Part shown: positions 43,717 through 52,823 of the stretch, one piece after another | Numbering within the stretch: the first letter of the stretch is position 1 | Layout of the letters: every line of letters starts with the position of its first letter | NCBI GenBank assembly: GCA_023458755.1 | Contig: JAEWYE010000058.1 | Span: forward strand, 1-64,000 | Reading direction: 5' to 3' | DNA from: Bacillota bacterium | GTDB taxonomy: Bacteria; Bacillota; Clostridia; Oscillospirales; Acutalibacteraceae | Length of the DNA: 64,000 bases | Translations under genes and position numbers: made by a program | Notes under the pieces: model-generated | Told to the model about the DNA's origin: nothing | The model's input: the letters and a program-made list of their open reading frames with translations, nothing else | The model's database searches: none

Positions 43717-45297
43717 ATGTCGATCTATTTCAGTAAACTACTGAATTTCTTTAAAAAGCATTTCTCTCTCATTTTGATTATATTGTTTAGTATTACCATC
43801 ATTCCTATACTGGTGGTTTCAATCTTTAACTGGGCAGCAGGCGATGATTTTCGTTTTAGTATACAAACACATCAAGCAATGACGGCATCAGGATTTCCCG
43901 TTTTCAATGTCATAAAAGCAGCAGCGGGGATTGCTGCAGGCTCCTATTTTCAGTGGCAGGGAACTTATTCTGCCATTTTTCTAATGGCTCTGCAGCCCGC
44001 CATATTTTCGCCAAGAGCTTATATTGCGGTTACATTTATCTTAATGGGAGCATTGCTATTCAGCACGGTTTATTTGCTAAATACAATTCTTTCCAAATGC
44101 TTTCATTTGGAAAGAAAATATATTATATATATTGCGGTTCCCATGCTGTTTTTACAGATTCAGTTTGTTCCTGCACTGGTTGAAGCGTTTTATTGGTATA
44201 ATGGCGCAATATATTATACTTTTTTTTACTCCATCATGCTCTTATATATCAGTCAACTCATGCAAATTTATTTCAATAAAGACAAGAAATATAAGAAAGC
44301 TTTCATTCTTTCCATTGTTTTAGCAATCGTACTGGGTGGGGGGAATTTTGTTACTGGGATCCTAACAACGCTGATTGGTTTGTGTTTTGTGGCTTTTTCG
44401 TTGATCAATCATTCGACACAAACCAAAAGAACGATACTCCTTGGACTTACGGAGGCTATTCTCCTGATTTCGTTTGCTGTTAGCATCGTGGCACCAGGAA
44501 ATTCTGTGCGGCAGCAATTATCAACCAAATCGAGTCTGTTAAATACAATTGGCAACAGCATTGGTCAGGCTGTAAAGGATATTAAGAATTGGACCACTCC
44601 GACTGTCATCATTATATGTTTGTTATTGGTCCCCGTAATAGTAAAAATAGTAAAGCAAACCGATTTGCAATTTCGTTGGCCAGGAATATGGATTGGCTTT
44701 ACTTTTTTACTATTTGCCGCCCAAAATGCACCGCCATTCTATGCACAATCCTTTGCTGGGCGAGGCAGATTACGCAATATTGTTTTTTATTCTTTCATTT
44801 GGTTTGTCTTTATTAGTCTGTTTTACGGTATTGGCTGGCTTCAAAGGACATATTCGTCAGCGTTTTCCAGACTCTACAACTCTATAACAGAAAAATTTAC
44901 TTCAAAAGAGATTCGTTCAACCAAGAATGCAGTATTATCGATTCTTGTCGTTTTACTTGTAGCGGTAAATTTAAGAACAGCGACTCTCAACAAAATCAGC
45001 AGTGTTATCTGTTCTTCCGACCTCATCACCGGAAAATCTGCGGCTTACAGCAAACAGCTCAGTGACCGACAAAGCATTATTGATAATCCAAACATTGATG
45101 TAGTAAGAATTCCTGCCTTAACGGTATACCCGGAGAGCATAGCGGCCGACGAAATAACCTATGATGAAAATAGCTGGAGAAATAAAAGTATGGCGATTTT
45201 TTATAATAAAAAATCCATCGTAAAATACAATAAACCGGTTGCTAAACAGGCAACGCCTAAGAAAGCAACCCCACAAGAGCCGGTCATGCTGAACTGA
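43717..45297 (+). CDS. DUF6056-type polytopic membrane protein
   Basis: 526 residues, about ten to eleven membrane helices, and a hydrophilic C-terminal tail rich in Lys, Pro and Thr. Near the N-terminus NWAAGDDFRFS and then YFQWQGTYSAIFLMAL fit the DUF6056/GT-C glycosyltransferase pattern: an acidic pair in the first outside loop and a WQGR-like motif. It may transfer sugars to a cell-surface polymer. AT-rich compared with neighbours, suggesting acquisition. SD AAGGATG. Confidence 0.72.
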   Translation: MSIYFSKLLNFFKKHFSLILIILFSITIIPILVVSIFNWAAGDDFRFSIQTHQAMTASGFPVFNVIKAAAGIAAGSYFQWQGTYSAIFLMALQPAIFSPRAYIAVTFILMGALLFSTVYLLNTILSKCFHLERKYIIYIAVPMLFLQIQFVPALVEAFYWYNGAIYYTFFYSIMLLYISQLMQIYFNKDKKYKKAFILSIVLAIVLGGGNFVTGILTTLIGLCFVAFSLINHSTQTKRTILLGLTEAILLISFAVSIVAPGNSVRQQLSTKSSLLNTIGNSIGQAVKDIKNWTTPTVIIICLLLVPVIVKIVKQTDLQFRWPGIWIGFTFLLFAAQNAPPFYAQSFAGRGRLRNIVFYSFIWFVFISLFYGIGWLQRTYSSAFSRLYNSITEKFTSKEIRSTKNAVLSILVVLLVAVNLRTATLNKISSVICSSDLITGKSAAYSKQLSDRQSIIDNPNIDVVRIPALTVYPESIAADEITYDENSWRNKSMAIFYNKKSIVKYNKPVAKQATPKKATPQEPVMLN

Positions 45298-45315
45298 TTA
45301 GGGAAGTAAATTTAA

Positions 45316-45351
45316 AAATCCGTACCAAGATTGATCTCTTGGTGTGGATTT
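45316..45351 (+). terminator. hairpin after DUF6056 gene
   Basis: 15-bp RNA stem AAATCCGUACCAAGA / UCUUGGUGUGGAUUU with two G-U pairs and a 6-nt loop; only a weak T-rich tail, so assignment as terminator is tentative. Confidence 0.45.
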
Positions 45352-45416
45352 AAATTGGAACTTTAGCGTAAATAACCACCGGATTTGCCGGTGCAGATTA
45401 AAAATCTTTAGATACA

Positions 45417-45560
45417 AGAAAACCTCCTTTTGCTAAAATAGTAGCAGGTTCGCCAACCGCACTAAAAGCAAAAGGAGGTTTTGTCATGAATAACATAAAC
45501 AGTTTATCACATTCGAAGTGGAGATGCCAATATCATATAGTCTTTGCACCGAAGTATCGG
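45417..45560 (+). mobile_element. truncated IS200/IS605-family element
   Basis: Left-end hairpin AAAACCTCCTTTTGCT / AGCAAAAGGAGGTTTT (about 45419-45482), which in IS200 masks the transposase SD, followed by the first 25 codons of tnpA. The element then ends abruptly at about 45560. No right end is present. Confidence 0.75.
45486..45560 (+). pseudogene. tnpA: IS200-type transposase TnpA, N-terminal fragment
   Basis: ATG at 45486 starts MNNINSLSHSKWRCQYHIVF and continues APKYR, the standard beginning of IS200 TnpA (about 150 residues when intact). After residue 25 the match stops and the frame runs into foreign sequence, closing at 45608. Inactive. Confidence 0.8.
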
Positions 45561-45564
45561 TGTA

Positions 45565-45760
45565 AATTGGCACAATGCCTATCCGTGGCTGATGGGGGAT
45601 CAGTTTGACAGTGTTATGAATTATCCGGTGACGAAAGCCTGCGTCCAATTTTTTGCTATGCAGAAGGATAATGCGCAGGACTTTGCTGATAATTTATCCG
45701 GCTTTTTAATGTGGAACTCCGAGCAGGTTAACTTTGCCATGCTGAATCTTTTAGACAGCC
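45565..45760 (+). pseudogene. remnant of GH13 neopullulanase/maltogenic amylase-type gene
   Basis: In frame, NWHNAYPWLMGDQFDSVMNY, then PVTKACVQFFA and EQVNFAMLNLLDS, correspond to a central piece of GH13 cyclomaltodextrinase-like enzymes (WHDA-PWL-GDQFDSVMNYP motif). About 65 codons of the usual 580 or more remain. The 5' part is lost at the IS200 junction, and after LLDS the reading frame continues (to 45867) as unrelated hydrophobic sequence. A gene relic, not functional. Confidence 0.7.
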
Positions 45761-45918
45761 AAGGCCCCATGCAAAAGGGAGTTGCATGGACCTTGGTTTT
45801 TTTATTGAAAATTTTTAAAATTATATTATCTGCTATAAAATATATCTTCAGTGTGATAAAATTGTAAAAAATTCATATAGAATGTCTTTCGGAATTGTGA
45901 AGATTGGAGCAAACTGAA

Positions 45919-47757
45919 ATGAAACATTTTCAAATCATCCGGAAACGGATGTCGAGGCTCTCGTTCAAAGTCTTTTTATTACTGATTTTTTGCCTGATTA
46001 TTCCAATGTTCTGCATGTTCAGCTATATGAAATCGAACTTCGAACAATATATTCAAGACGAGTTGAGCAATAAAATTATCCAAGGTATGGCCAGAAGCGA
46101 ACAGGGAATTTATAAATCGCTTCAAAACATGGCCAACCTCTCCAGTGTTATTGTGATGAACAAAAATTTGGAAGATACCATGTCCGACCCCAACAATAGC
46201 TATTATAACAAAACATTGGCATTTGACAGTGCGGTAAAGAATTTGATGGCCGCCAATCTTTTCACGATAAATGACATTAAAATTACGTTTTTGGATGTTC
46301 AGGGCAATATATACTCAAATTGGAGTATGGATTACCACGATTATTCCTTCCTTTTTAACCAGAATTGGGTTCAGGAAAGTATCAAGCAAAAGGGGCACAC
46401 CATATGGAGTATGTTTTCTCCCGGATATATCATTGAACCAAATCAAAAAGAAGAAAAATATATTTCATTGGCACGTTCCATGCTGAGTGACGGCATAACA
46501 GGAAACCGTATCGGCACTCTTATCATCAGTATTGGGCAAAGCCAGTTCAATGACTTGCTCATGCAGTATTCTTATTCGCAGGATGATCTTGTCTATGTTT
46601 GTTTAAATAACGGTGATATTTTATTGAAAAACAAGCCGCAGGAACCCCTGCCCGACGCACATGTCAAAGCGAAAGTCGGACTTGTTCCGATTGGCTCAAG
46701 CGGCAGCCTGCGTGACGAATATCAGGGAAAGCAGTACTTGGTAAGCTACTATACACTTTCTGAACCGTGGACCTTTAACGGACAAAGACTGGTCGTCATG
46801 TACTATACGGATTACCGCGGCGTCTTGACGCAGATGAACAAGCTTTCCCAGCAAATTGATTTAAGCATGATGGCATTTTTTGTCGTGATTGTTTTGCTGA
46901 TGAGTTTTATTTCCACGCGGTTGGTAAAACCGATCCGTGTACTGGCACGGCAGATGCAGGTGTATTCGATTGACAAAGAGCTGCACGGATTGGACATGGC
47001 CCGGCAGGATGAAATCGGCCACTTGAATCGTGCTTTTTCAAAAATGCTGGACAATATACGCGAACTCTTCTCCAAACTGAACCACGAGCATGAAGTGCGC
47101 GAAAAATATCAGTTTGAGGCACTTCGTGCCCAGGTTAACCCCCATTTTCTGTTTAACACACTGAACATGATTCGCTGGATGGCTATTATCCGCAAGGCGG
47201 ACAATATTGTGGAAAGCATTGACGCACTTGTCAATATGCTGAAATTCAGTATGAGCCGGGGCGGCGAACTGGTATCACTGGAAGAGGAGCTAAGCAACAT
47301 ACGCAGCTATGTTTTTATACAGAACAGCCGATTCGGAAACCGATATGAAGTGAAAATCGACATCAGCCCCGAACTTTTGCCGCTGCAGGTTATCAAGTTT
47401 ATTTTGCAGCCGGTCGTGGAAAACGCGGTTATCCATGGCTTTGACGAAGAAAGCGGGACAATTTGGATTTATGGAGAACGGGAAGAAGATATTCTAAAAC
47501 TATATGTAAAGGACAATGGAAAGGGAATTCCGCCCGATATAATCAATAAATTCAGTCAGTCAAAAGATATGCACCGCGATGAAAAGAAATTGACCGGAAT
47601 CGGACTTGCGAATGTCAACGAACGCATTCAGGTTACTTATGGAGAACAGTTCGGCATTCAGATTGACAGCCGGTTAGGGGAAGGCACGTTGGTTACCTAT
47701 ACGTTACCGGCTATAGAGGGGAGCGCGAAGGCAATTGAAGAAGGTCATGATCGTTGA
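45919..47757 (+). CDS. YesM-type sensor histidine kinase
   Basis: 612 residues from the ATG at 45919, with GGAG 9 bp upstream; an upstream TTG at 45904 overlaps that SD. Two membrane helices (about 15-37 and 315-335) flank an extracytoplasmic sensor domain; then HAMP, a His_kinase domain with phospho-acceptor His in QVNPHFLFNTLN, and an HATPase domain with N-box VVENAVIHGF and DNGKGIPP. These kinases sense extracellular sugars. It overlaps the response regulator gene by 23 bp. Confidence 0.93.
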   Translation: MKHFQIIRKRMSRLSFKVFLLLIFCLIIPMFCMFSYMKSNFEQYIQDELSNKIIQGMARSEQGIYKSLQNMANLSSVIVMNKNLEDTMSDPNNSYYNKTLAFDSAVKNLMAANLFTINDIKITFLDVQGNIYSNWSMDYHDYSFLFNQNWVQESIKQKGHTIWSMFSPGYIIEPNQKEEKYISLARSMLSDGITGNRIGTLIISIGQSQFNDLLMQYSYSQDDLVYVCLNNGDILLKNKPQEPLPDAHVKAKVGLVPIGSSGSLRDEYQGKQYLVSYYTLSEPWTFNGQRLVVMYYTDYRGVLTQMNKLSQQIDLSMMAFFVVIVLLMSFISTRLVKPIRVLARQMQVYSIDKELHGLDMARQDEIGHLNRAFSKMLDNIRELFSKLNHEHEVREKYQFEALRAQVNPHFLFNTLNMIRWMAIIRKADNIVESIDALVNMLKFSMSRGGELVSLEEELSNIRSYVFIQNSRFGNRYEVKIDISPELLPLQVIKFILQPVVENAVIHGFDEESGTIWIYGEREEDILKLYVKDNGKGIPPDIINKFSQSKDMHRDEKKLTGIGLANVNERIQVTYGEQFGIQIDSRLGEGTLVTYTLPAIEGSAKAIEEGHDR

Positions 47758-49342
47758 TGACGAAATACTGGTGCGGGTCGGCATAAAATCTATCTTAAAC
47801 TGGGAAGAACATGGGTATAGTGTGGTGTGCGAGGCATCCAACGGCAGGGACGCACTGGAAAAGATTCAGCAGTATCAACCGGATTTGGTATTAACAGATT
47901 TGATGATGGATAAAATGGACGGGTTCGAATTAATTTCGCAATGCAAAACACTGTACCCCAAAATCAAATTTATTGTGCTGAGCAGCTACAATGATTTTGA
48001 TAATGTGAGAAAAGCAATGAAAATCGGTGCTGCGGATTATATTTTCAAACTTACCGCGAAACCGGAGGATATGCTGTCCGTATTAAATGAAGTCAGTAAA
48101 TCCTTGGAAGAAGTCCCGAAGGAAAATTCGGACTCCATATTGTTGAAAAACATTTCGGCCATTAAAAACAGATTGATTAAGATCGCAATTCAGCAGAGCT
48201 ATTTAAAAAAATCCGAGCTTCTGGAGGAGTTTACTGCCCTGAACCTGAAAACAGATTTTAATCGGGACTATGTGTCCGTTTATATCAGTATCGATAATTT
48301 TTACGCCAAACAAAGAAACGGCACCTTGTCCGAAATCCAGCTTCTTAAATTTTCAATTGAAAACATCGTGGATGAAGTCATGAACAAAAACAGGCAGGCG
48401 GAAACGTACAACTACGATCAGGGCGATTTAATCGTATTAATCAATGTTGGGGCGGAAGAAAGGTACGACAGCCTGTGTATGGATTTGAAAAAAGATGTCA
48501 GTACGATTGCCGAATATGTAAAACGATATATGGGTGTTGAAATATCCGCTTCTCTCAGCGGCATTTTTACGGGTGTCGATCAGATCAAAAGTGCGGTAAG
48601 TCAAAATCTGCAGGCGCTTTCCAGGCGCTTTCTGTCAGGCAGGGAAACTTTACATGTTTTTCACAGTGAGAATGCCGACAGCACCGAGTTTAACCTGCCG
48701 GATGATCTTAAGCCGGCAAGGTTGCAAAAATTGCTCTGGGACGAAAATTTTGAACAGATACAAGAGTATTTAAACGAGCTATGGAGCTTTTTTCAATCGG
48801 AAAAGGTGCAGAATTCAGAGAAAATACGAATTGAACTGTTGGAGCTGTATCATCATTTTCGCAAACATGCAAGCAAAAACCGAATTGCTTTTGATAATCT
48901 GGTCGATGAAAACAGCTTGAGTTTATACGAAGCGATTACCCGCTACGACCGGATATCCTGCATAGAAGAAAGCTTTTCCTGCATTCTTGGCCAGTATCGC
49001 CTGCAGTTTGAAAACTTTGTGCAGGTAAAATGCCGCAGCGAAATTAACGAAGTAAAACAGTATGTACGGCAGAATCTAAATGCCGATTTAAGCGTGCAGG
49101 CGGCGGCTAAACTAGTAAATATGAGCGAAAGCTATTTTTCTCATCTTTTTAAAAGTGAGATGGGAATGAGCTTTATTAATTATGTGAATAAAATGCGTGT
49201 AGAACATGCGGAGACCTTACTTCGCGAGACAAACGGGCGAATCAGCGAAATCGCGCTGGAAGTGGGAATTGACAATCCTAATTACTTCAGTGTTTTGTTT
49301 AAAAAGATTACAGGAAAATCCCCAAATGAATACCGAAGCTGA
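47735..49342 (+). CDS. YesN-type response regulator, AraC family
   Basis: 535 residues. Receiver domain with VDDE at the N-terminus, phospho-Asp in LVLTDLMMDKMDG, Lys in FKLTAKP; a middle linker domain; and a C-terminal AraC/XylS double HTH (about 425-535, including SVQAAAKLVNMSESYFSHLFK and ISEIALEVGIDNPNYFS). TTG at 47735 is used unless translation starts at the ATG at 47747. Coupled to the kinase. It likely activates the ABC transporter genes that follow. Confidence 0.93.
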   Translation: MKKVMIVDDEILVRVGIKSILNWEEHGYSVVCEASNGRDALEKIQQYQPDLVLTDLMMDKMDGFELISQCKTLYPKIKFIVLSSYNDFDNVRKAMKIGAADYIFKLTAKPEDMLSVLNEVSKSLEEVPKENSDSILLKNISAIKNRLIKIAIQQSYLKKSELLEEFTALNLKTDFNRDYVSVYISIDNFYAKQRNGTLSEIQLLKFSIENIVDEVMNKNRQAETYNYDQGDLIVLINVGAEERYDSLCMDLKKDVSTIAEYVKRYMGVEISASLSGIFTGVDQIKSAVSQNLQALSRRFLSGRETLHVFHSENADSTEFNLPDDLKPARLQKLLWDENFEQIQEYLNELWSFFQSEKVQNSEKIRIELLELYHHFRKHASKNRIAFDNLVDENSLSLYEAITRYDRISCIEESFSCILGQYRLQFENFVQVKCRSEINEVKQYVRQNLNADLSVQAAAKLVNMSESYFSHLFKSEMGMSFINYVNKMRVEHAETLLRETNGRISEIALEVGIDNPNYFSVLFKKITGKSPNEYRS

Positions 49343-49440
49343 AAATGAAAGGTAAAAAGCAGAATTGTGATAGTGCTTCTTTCCTCTTTCTGCATAAGGC
49401 GCAAAATTTCATAATTTCATAGCGGTTTTGATAAGAATAA

Positions 49441-49475
49441 GAGCAGAATGGATGATTCCACCCATCTGCTTTTTC
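49441..49475 (+). terminator. terminator of the YesMN operon
   Basis: Stem AGCAGAATGG / CCATCTGCT with one bulge (49442-49451, 49462-49470) and TTTTT. Confidence 0.65.
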
Positions 49476-49499
49476 TTATATAATGAAGTCACAAAACAA

Positions 49500-49523
49500 C
49501 TTGAGACAATTTATGAACTCAAG
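49500..49523. repeat. inverted repeat before the sugar-binding protein gene
   Basis: CTTGAG (49500-49505) / CTCAAG (49518-49523) just upstream of the SD; could be an operator or an mRNA hairpin. Confidence 0.4.
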
Positions 49524-49543
49524 AAATAATGAGGAGGATGTTT

Positions 49544-50920
49544 ATGAAACTGAAAAAGTTAGCAGGTGTTGTACTCGCTGGTGCTTTAATAGCTTCGACT
49601 ATTACTGGCTGCAGCGGCGGTACCGCAAGCAGCGCGGATGGTTCCAAGGATTCGGCTGCTGCGTCTCAAAAATCCGGAAAAACCGTTACCCTTCGTGTGT
49701 GGGGCGGCGTTCCGCCCGAATCCGGCCCGCAAAAATCCATTGACGCGTTCAATGAAGCATTTAAGGACAAAGGAATTCAGGCAGAATACGAAAGATTCGT
49801 TAACGATGACACCGGAAACCTGAAGCTGGAAACCAGCCTTATGGCCGGCAGCGATGTAGATTTGTACATGACCTATACTCCGGCTCTCCTGCAAAAACGT
49901 GCATCCGGAAATATGGCTCTTGATTTGTCCAAACTCATTGAACAGGATAAATTTGATGTAACCGGCACTTTGGGAGATATTGCCAAATCCTATTACATTA
50001 ACGGCAAGCCGTATTCCGTTCCGACAAAGCGCGATCAGTACGGAATTGTAATCAACAAAACTATGTTTGACAAGGCCGGCATTGCGGTTCCGACGGAATG
50101 GACTTTTGACGAATTCCGCGAGATCGCAAAGAAACTGACCAAAGGCGAAGGACAGGACAAGGTTTACGGTATGTTCTGGAATTCCCAGCAGGATCTCCTC
50201 TATCCCTTTAATTATCTCTCGGTACAGACCCTGGGCGGTGATCCGCTGTATAAAGCCGGCGGAAAAGAAGCCAATATCACAGACCCGGTAAACATTAAGA
50301 GTATCGAATTAATCAACAACATGATGAATGTGGATAAATCTTCTCCGACTCATACGGACAGCGTAACGCAAAAGCTTTCACAGGAAGGCATGTTCCTTGC
50401 TGGCAAATGTGCGATGACAGTCGGCCCGTGGATGGTAAGAAGCATTAAGGATACCACACAGTATCCGCATGATTTCGTTACCGCGTTTGCCCCGTATCCA
50501 GTTGTGGAAAAAGGCAAAAGACAATATACACAGGGCGGTTACGGCGATTTCCTCTGCATTAATCCGAAATCCCAGAACGTCGACGCGGCTTGGCAGTATT
50601 TAAAATGGTACGCAACAGAAGGCATGCTTCCGTTGGCTGCCGGCGGACGTGTGCCGTCTGCAAACACCTATAAGGCGGAGGATGTAACAAAATCTTTCCT
50701 TTCCGGCGCGGAAAAATTGTTTGACGCACAATCTACTCAGAAAATTTTAATCACACCTGCTTCCAATTACGCGGTTCCTACTATAACCACAAAGCTGCCT
50801 GAAATCAACAAGATTCTTACAGAAGAACTTGAAAACATCTATACAGGCAAAAAGACCGTGCAGGATGGACTTGGCAACGCGCAGAAGCGTGCAAATGAGC
50901 AGCTGCAAAAAGCAGGCTGA
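49544..50920 (+). CDS. sugar ABC transporter substrate-binding lipoprotein
   Basis: 458 residues from the ATG at 49544 after GAGGAGG; an ATG at 49529 overlaps the SD. Lipobox ITGC (Cys near residue 23), Ser/Ala/Lys linker, then a family 1 extracellular solute-binding domain (VTLRVWGG; MDEL-like segments; W-rich sugar-binding positions). It captures an oligosaccharide for the two permeases downstream. Strong hairpin 16 bp after the stop may protect or attenuate the mRNA. Confidence 0.92.
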   Translation: MKLKKLAGVVLAGALIASTITGCSGGTASSADGSKDSAAASQKSGKTVTLRVWGGVPPESGPQKSIDAFNEAFKDKGIQAEYERFVNDDTGNLKLETSLMAGSDVDLYMTYTPALLQKRASGNMALDLSKLIEQDKFDVTGTLGDIAKSYYINGKPYSVPTKRDQYGIVINKTMFDKAGIAVPTEWTFDEFREIAKKLTKGEGQDKVYGMFWNSQQDLLYPFNYLSVQTLGGDPLYKAGGKEANITDPVNIKSIELINNMMNVDKSSPTHTDSVTQKLSQEGMFLAGKCAMTVGPWMVRSIKDTTQYPHDFVTAFAPYPVVEKGKRQYTQGGYGDFLCINPKSQNVDAAWQYLKWYATEGMLPLAAGGRVPSANTYKAEDVTKSFLSGAEKLFDAQSTQKILITPASNYAVPTITTKLPEINKILTEELENIYTGKKTVQDGLGNAQKRANEQLQKAG

Positions 50921-50935
50921 ACAGCATAATTTCGT

Positions 50936-50965
50936 GAGGGGGAAGAGAATTCTTCCCCCTCTTTT
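50936..50965 (+). terminator. intra-operon hairpin after binding protein gene
   Basis: 11-bp stem GAGGGGGAAGA / TCTTCCCCCTC followed by TTTT. Typical of binding-protein genes, where it raises binding protein over permease expression. Confidence 0.7.
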
Positions 50966-50999
50966 AAAAAACTGAGATTGATCGAAAGGAGGAGAACAA

Positions 51000-51887
51000 A
51001 TGAAACTGAGCAGACAGCTAAAAACCGATTTAACGGGATACACATTCATTTTGCCGAATATCATTGGTGTTGCTTTGTTTACATTGTTCCCTATGGTATT
51101 TTCCCTTATCATCAGCTTTACGGACTGGGATTATACAAAAGGTTTTGGAAATTGGAATTTCATAGGATTTCAAAATTATGCCGGAATGTGGAAAGACGAG
51201 TGGTTTATTGCATCGCTTGTTAACACGATTATTTTTGCTGTCGTGGTGGTTCCCGTTACGATCGCGCTGGCCTTGGTTATCGCGGTGGTGATTGATAAAT
51301 TTTGTTTCGGTAAATTGCCGATTCGCTTGGCAATGTTTATGCCCTATATATCCAATGTAGTAGCGGTTGCCATTGTGTGGGTCATGATGTATTCTCCATG
51401 GGGCCCCTTTACACAGCTGATTAAAATGTTCGGAGTAAAAAATCCGCCGCAATGGCTGGGTGACAGCAACTGGGCGCTCATGGCAATTATATTGATGACC
51501 ATTTGGTCAAATGTCGGGTATTCGGTTATGATTTATACGTCGGCTATTCAAAGTCTGCCCAAAGATGTGTACGAAGCAGCCGATGTGGACGGAGCCAGTG
51601 AAGTCCGTAAATTCTTTCAGATTACCGTTCCGTTCCTGACACCGACTACCTTCTTCTTGGTGATTACTACCTTTATCACATCCTTCCAGGTGTTCGCGCC
51701 GATTCAGATTATGACAAGAGGCGGCCCGGGAACCTCAACGCACGTGCTGGTTTATTATATTTACACCTCGGCGTTTACCTTCTACCGCATGGGTTACGCT
51801 TCCGCCATGTCCTGGATTCTGTTCCTTATTTTGTTTGCAATTACCATGGTAGAGTGGCGCGGACAGAAAAAATGGGTAAGTTATTGA
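51000..51887 (+). CDS. sugar ABC transporter permease (MalF/UgpA type)
   Basis: 295 residues with six membrane helices. Binding-protein-dependent EAA loop EAADVDGASEVRKFFQITVPFLTP docks to the ATPase. SD AAAGGAGG. The second permease starts 17 bp after. No ATPase gene is present in the operon, so a shared MsmK-type ATPase elsewhere is expected. Confidence 0.93.
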   Translation: MKLSRQLKTDLTGYTFILPNIIGVALFTLFPMVFSLIISFTDWDYTKGFGNWNFIGFQNYAGMWKDEWFIASLVNTIIFAVVVVPVTIALALVIAVVIDKFCFGKLPIRLAMFMPYISNVVAVAIVWVMMYSPWGPFTQLIKMFGVKNPPQWLGDSNWALMAIILMTIWSNVGYSVMIYTSAIQSLPKDVYEAADVDGASEVRKFFQITVPFLTPTTFFLVITTFITSFQVFAPIQIMTRGGPGTSTHVLVYYIYTSAFTFYRMGYASAMSWILFLILFAITMVEWRGQKKWVSY

Positions 51888-51904
51888 TGAAGGAGGGTAC
51901 AACT

Positions 51905-52789
51905 GTGGCACATCAAATTGTAAAACGTAAAAACGTTGCATACAAAACTCGAAAACTGTTGATTCGTATCATTATTACTGCTGTTATCGGTGTATTTGCC
52001 CTGACAATGATTGTACCGTTCCTTTGGATGCTGTCCGCTTCTATGAAGCATCCGCTGGATGTTATGAAGCTGCCAATTGAATGGATTCCAAAATATTTCT
52101 ATATTGACAATTACCGGATTGTATGGAATATCGGCAATTCCGCTCCCCGCGATTATCATCTTGGTCTGGCTTACTGGAATTCGATTAAAATCGCGGTCAT
52201 CAATCTGGTCGGTTCCGTACTCACCAGTACCTTGGCGGGCTATGCGTTTGCAAAAATCAAGTTCCGCGGTGCCAACGGAGTTTTTCTGGCGTATCTCGCT
52301 ACGATGATGATACCCACCCAGGTGACGCTTATTCCGAAATTTGTCATGTTTGACAAGCTTGGAATTATGGGTACGCATCTCACTATGATTCTGCCGGGAC
52401 TTATTACGATAACGGGTACATTCTTAATGCGCCAGTTCTTTATGCAGGTGCCCGATGAGCTTTCCGAATCCGCCAGAATTGACGGAGCGGGAGAATTCCG
52501 AATCTGGGCGCAGATTATGGTTCCGATTGCAAAGCCCGGTATGGCTTCACTTGCCATGATCGTGTTTTTGTGGAACTGGAACAATTATCTGGACGCTTTG
52601 GTATTTTTAACAAACTGGAGATTATATACGCTGCCGCTGGCTTTGACAAATTTCATCGAAGAAAGTGTAACGCAGTATAACTTGGTAATGGCGGCATCCG
52701 CTTCCGCCTTGCTTCCGGTCTTTATCATCTTTTTACTGGGGCAGCGCTTCTTTGTCAAAGGCCTTATGGCTGGTGCGGTAAAAGGATAA
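51905..52789 (+). CDS. sugar ABC transporter permease (MalG/UgpE type)
   Basis: 294 residues from a GTG at 51905 behind AAGGAGGG; a start at 51854 would overlap the first permease. Six membrane helices and EAA-loop-like DELSESARIDGAGEFRIWAQIMVPIAKPG. Partner of the preceding permease. Confidence 0.93.
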   Translation: MAHQIVKRKNVAYKTRKLLIRIIITAVIGVFALTMIVPFLWMLSASMKHPLDVMKLPIEWIPKYFYIDNYRIVWNIGNSAPRDYHLGLAYWNSIKIAVINLVGSVLTSTLAGYAFAKIKFRGANGVFLAYLATMMIPTQVTLIPKFVMFDKLGIMGTHLTMILPGLITITGTFLMRQFFMQVPDELSESARIDGAGEFRIWAQIMVPIAKPGMASLAMIVFLWNWNNYLDALVFLTNWRLYTLPLALTNFIEESVTQYNLVMAASASALLPVFIIFLLGQRFFVKGLMAGAVKG

Positions 52790-52823
52790 CTCGCATTTTA
52801 GTGTCAAGAAGGGAATATGGATT

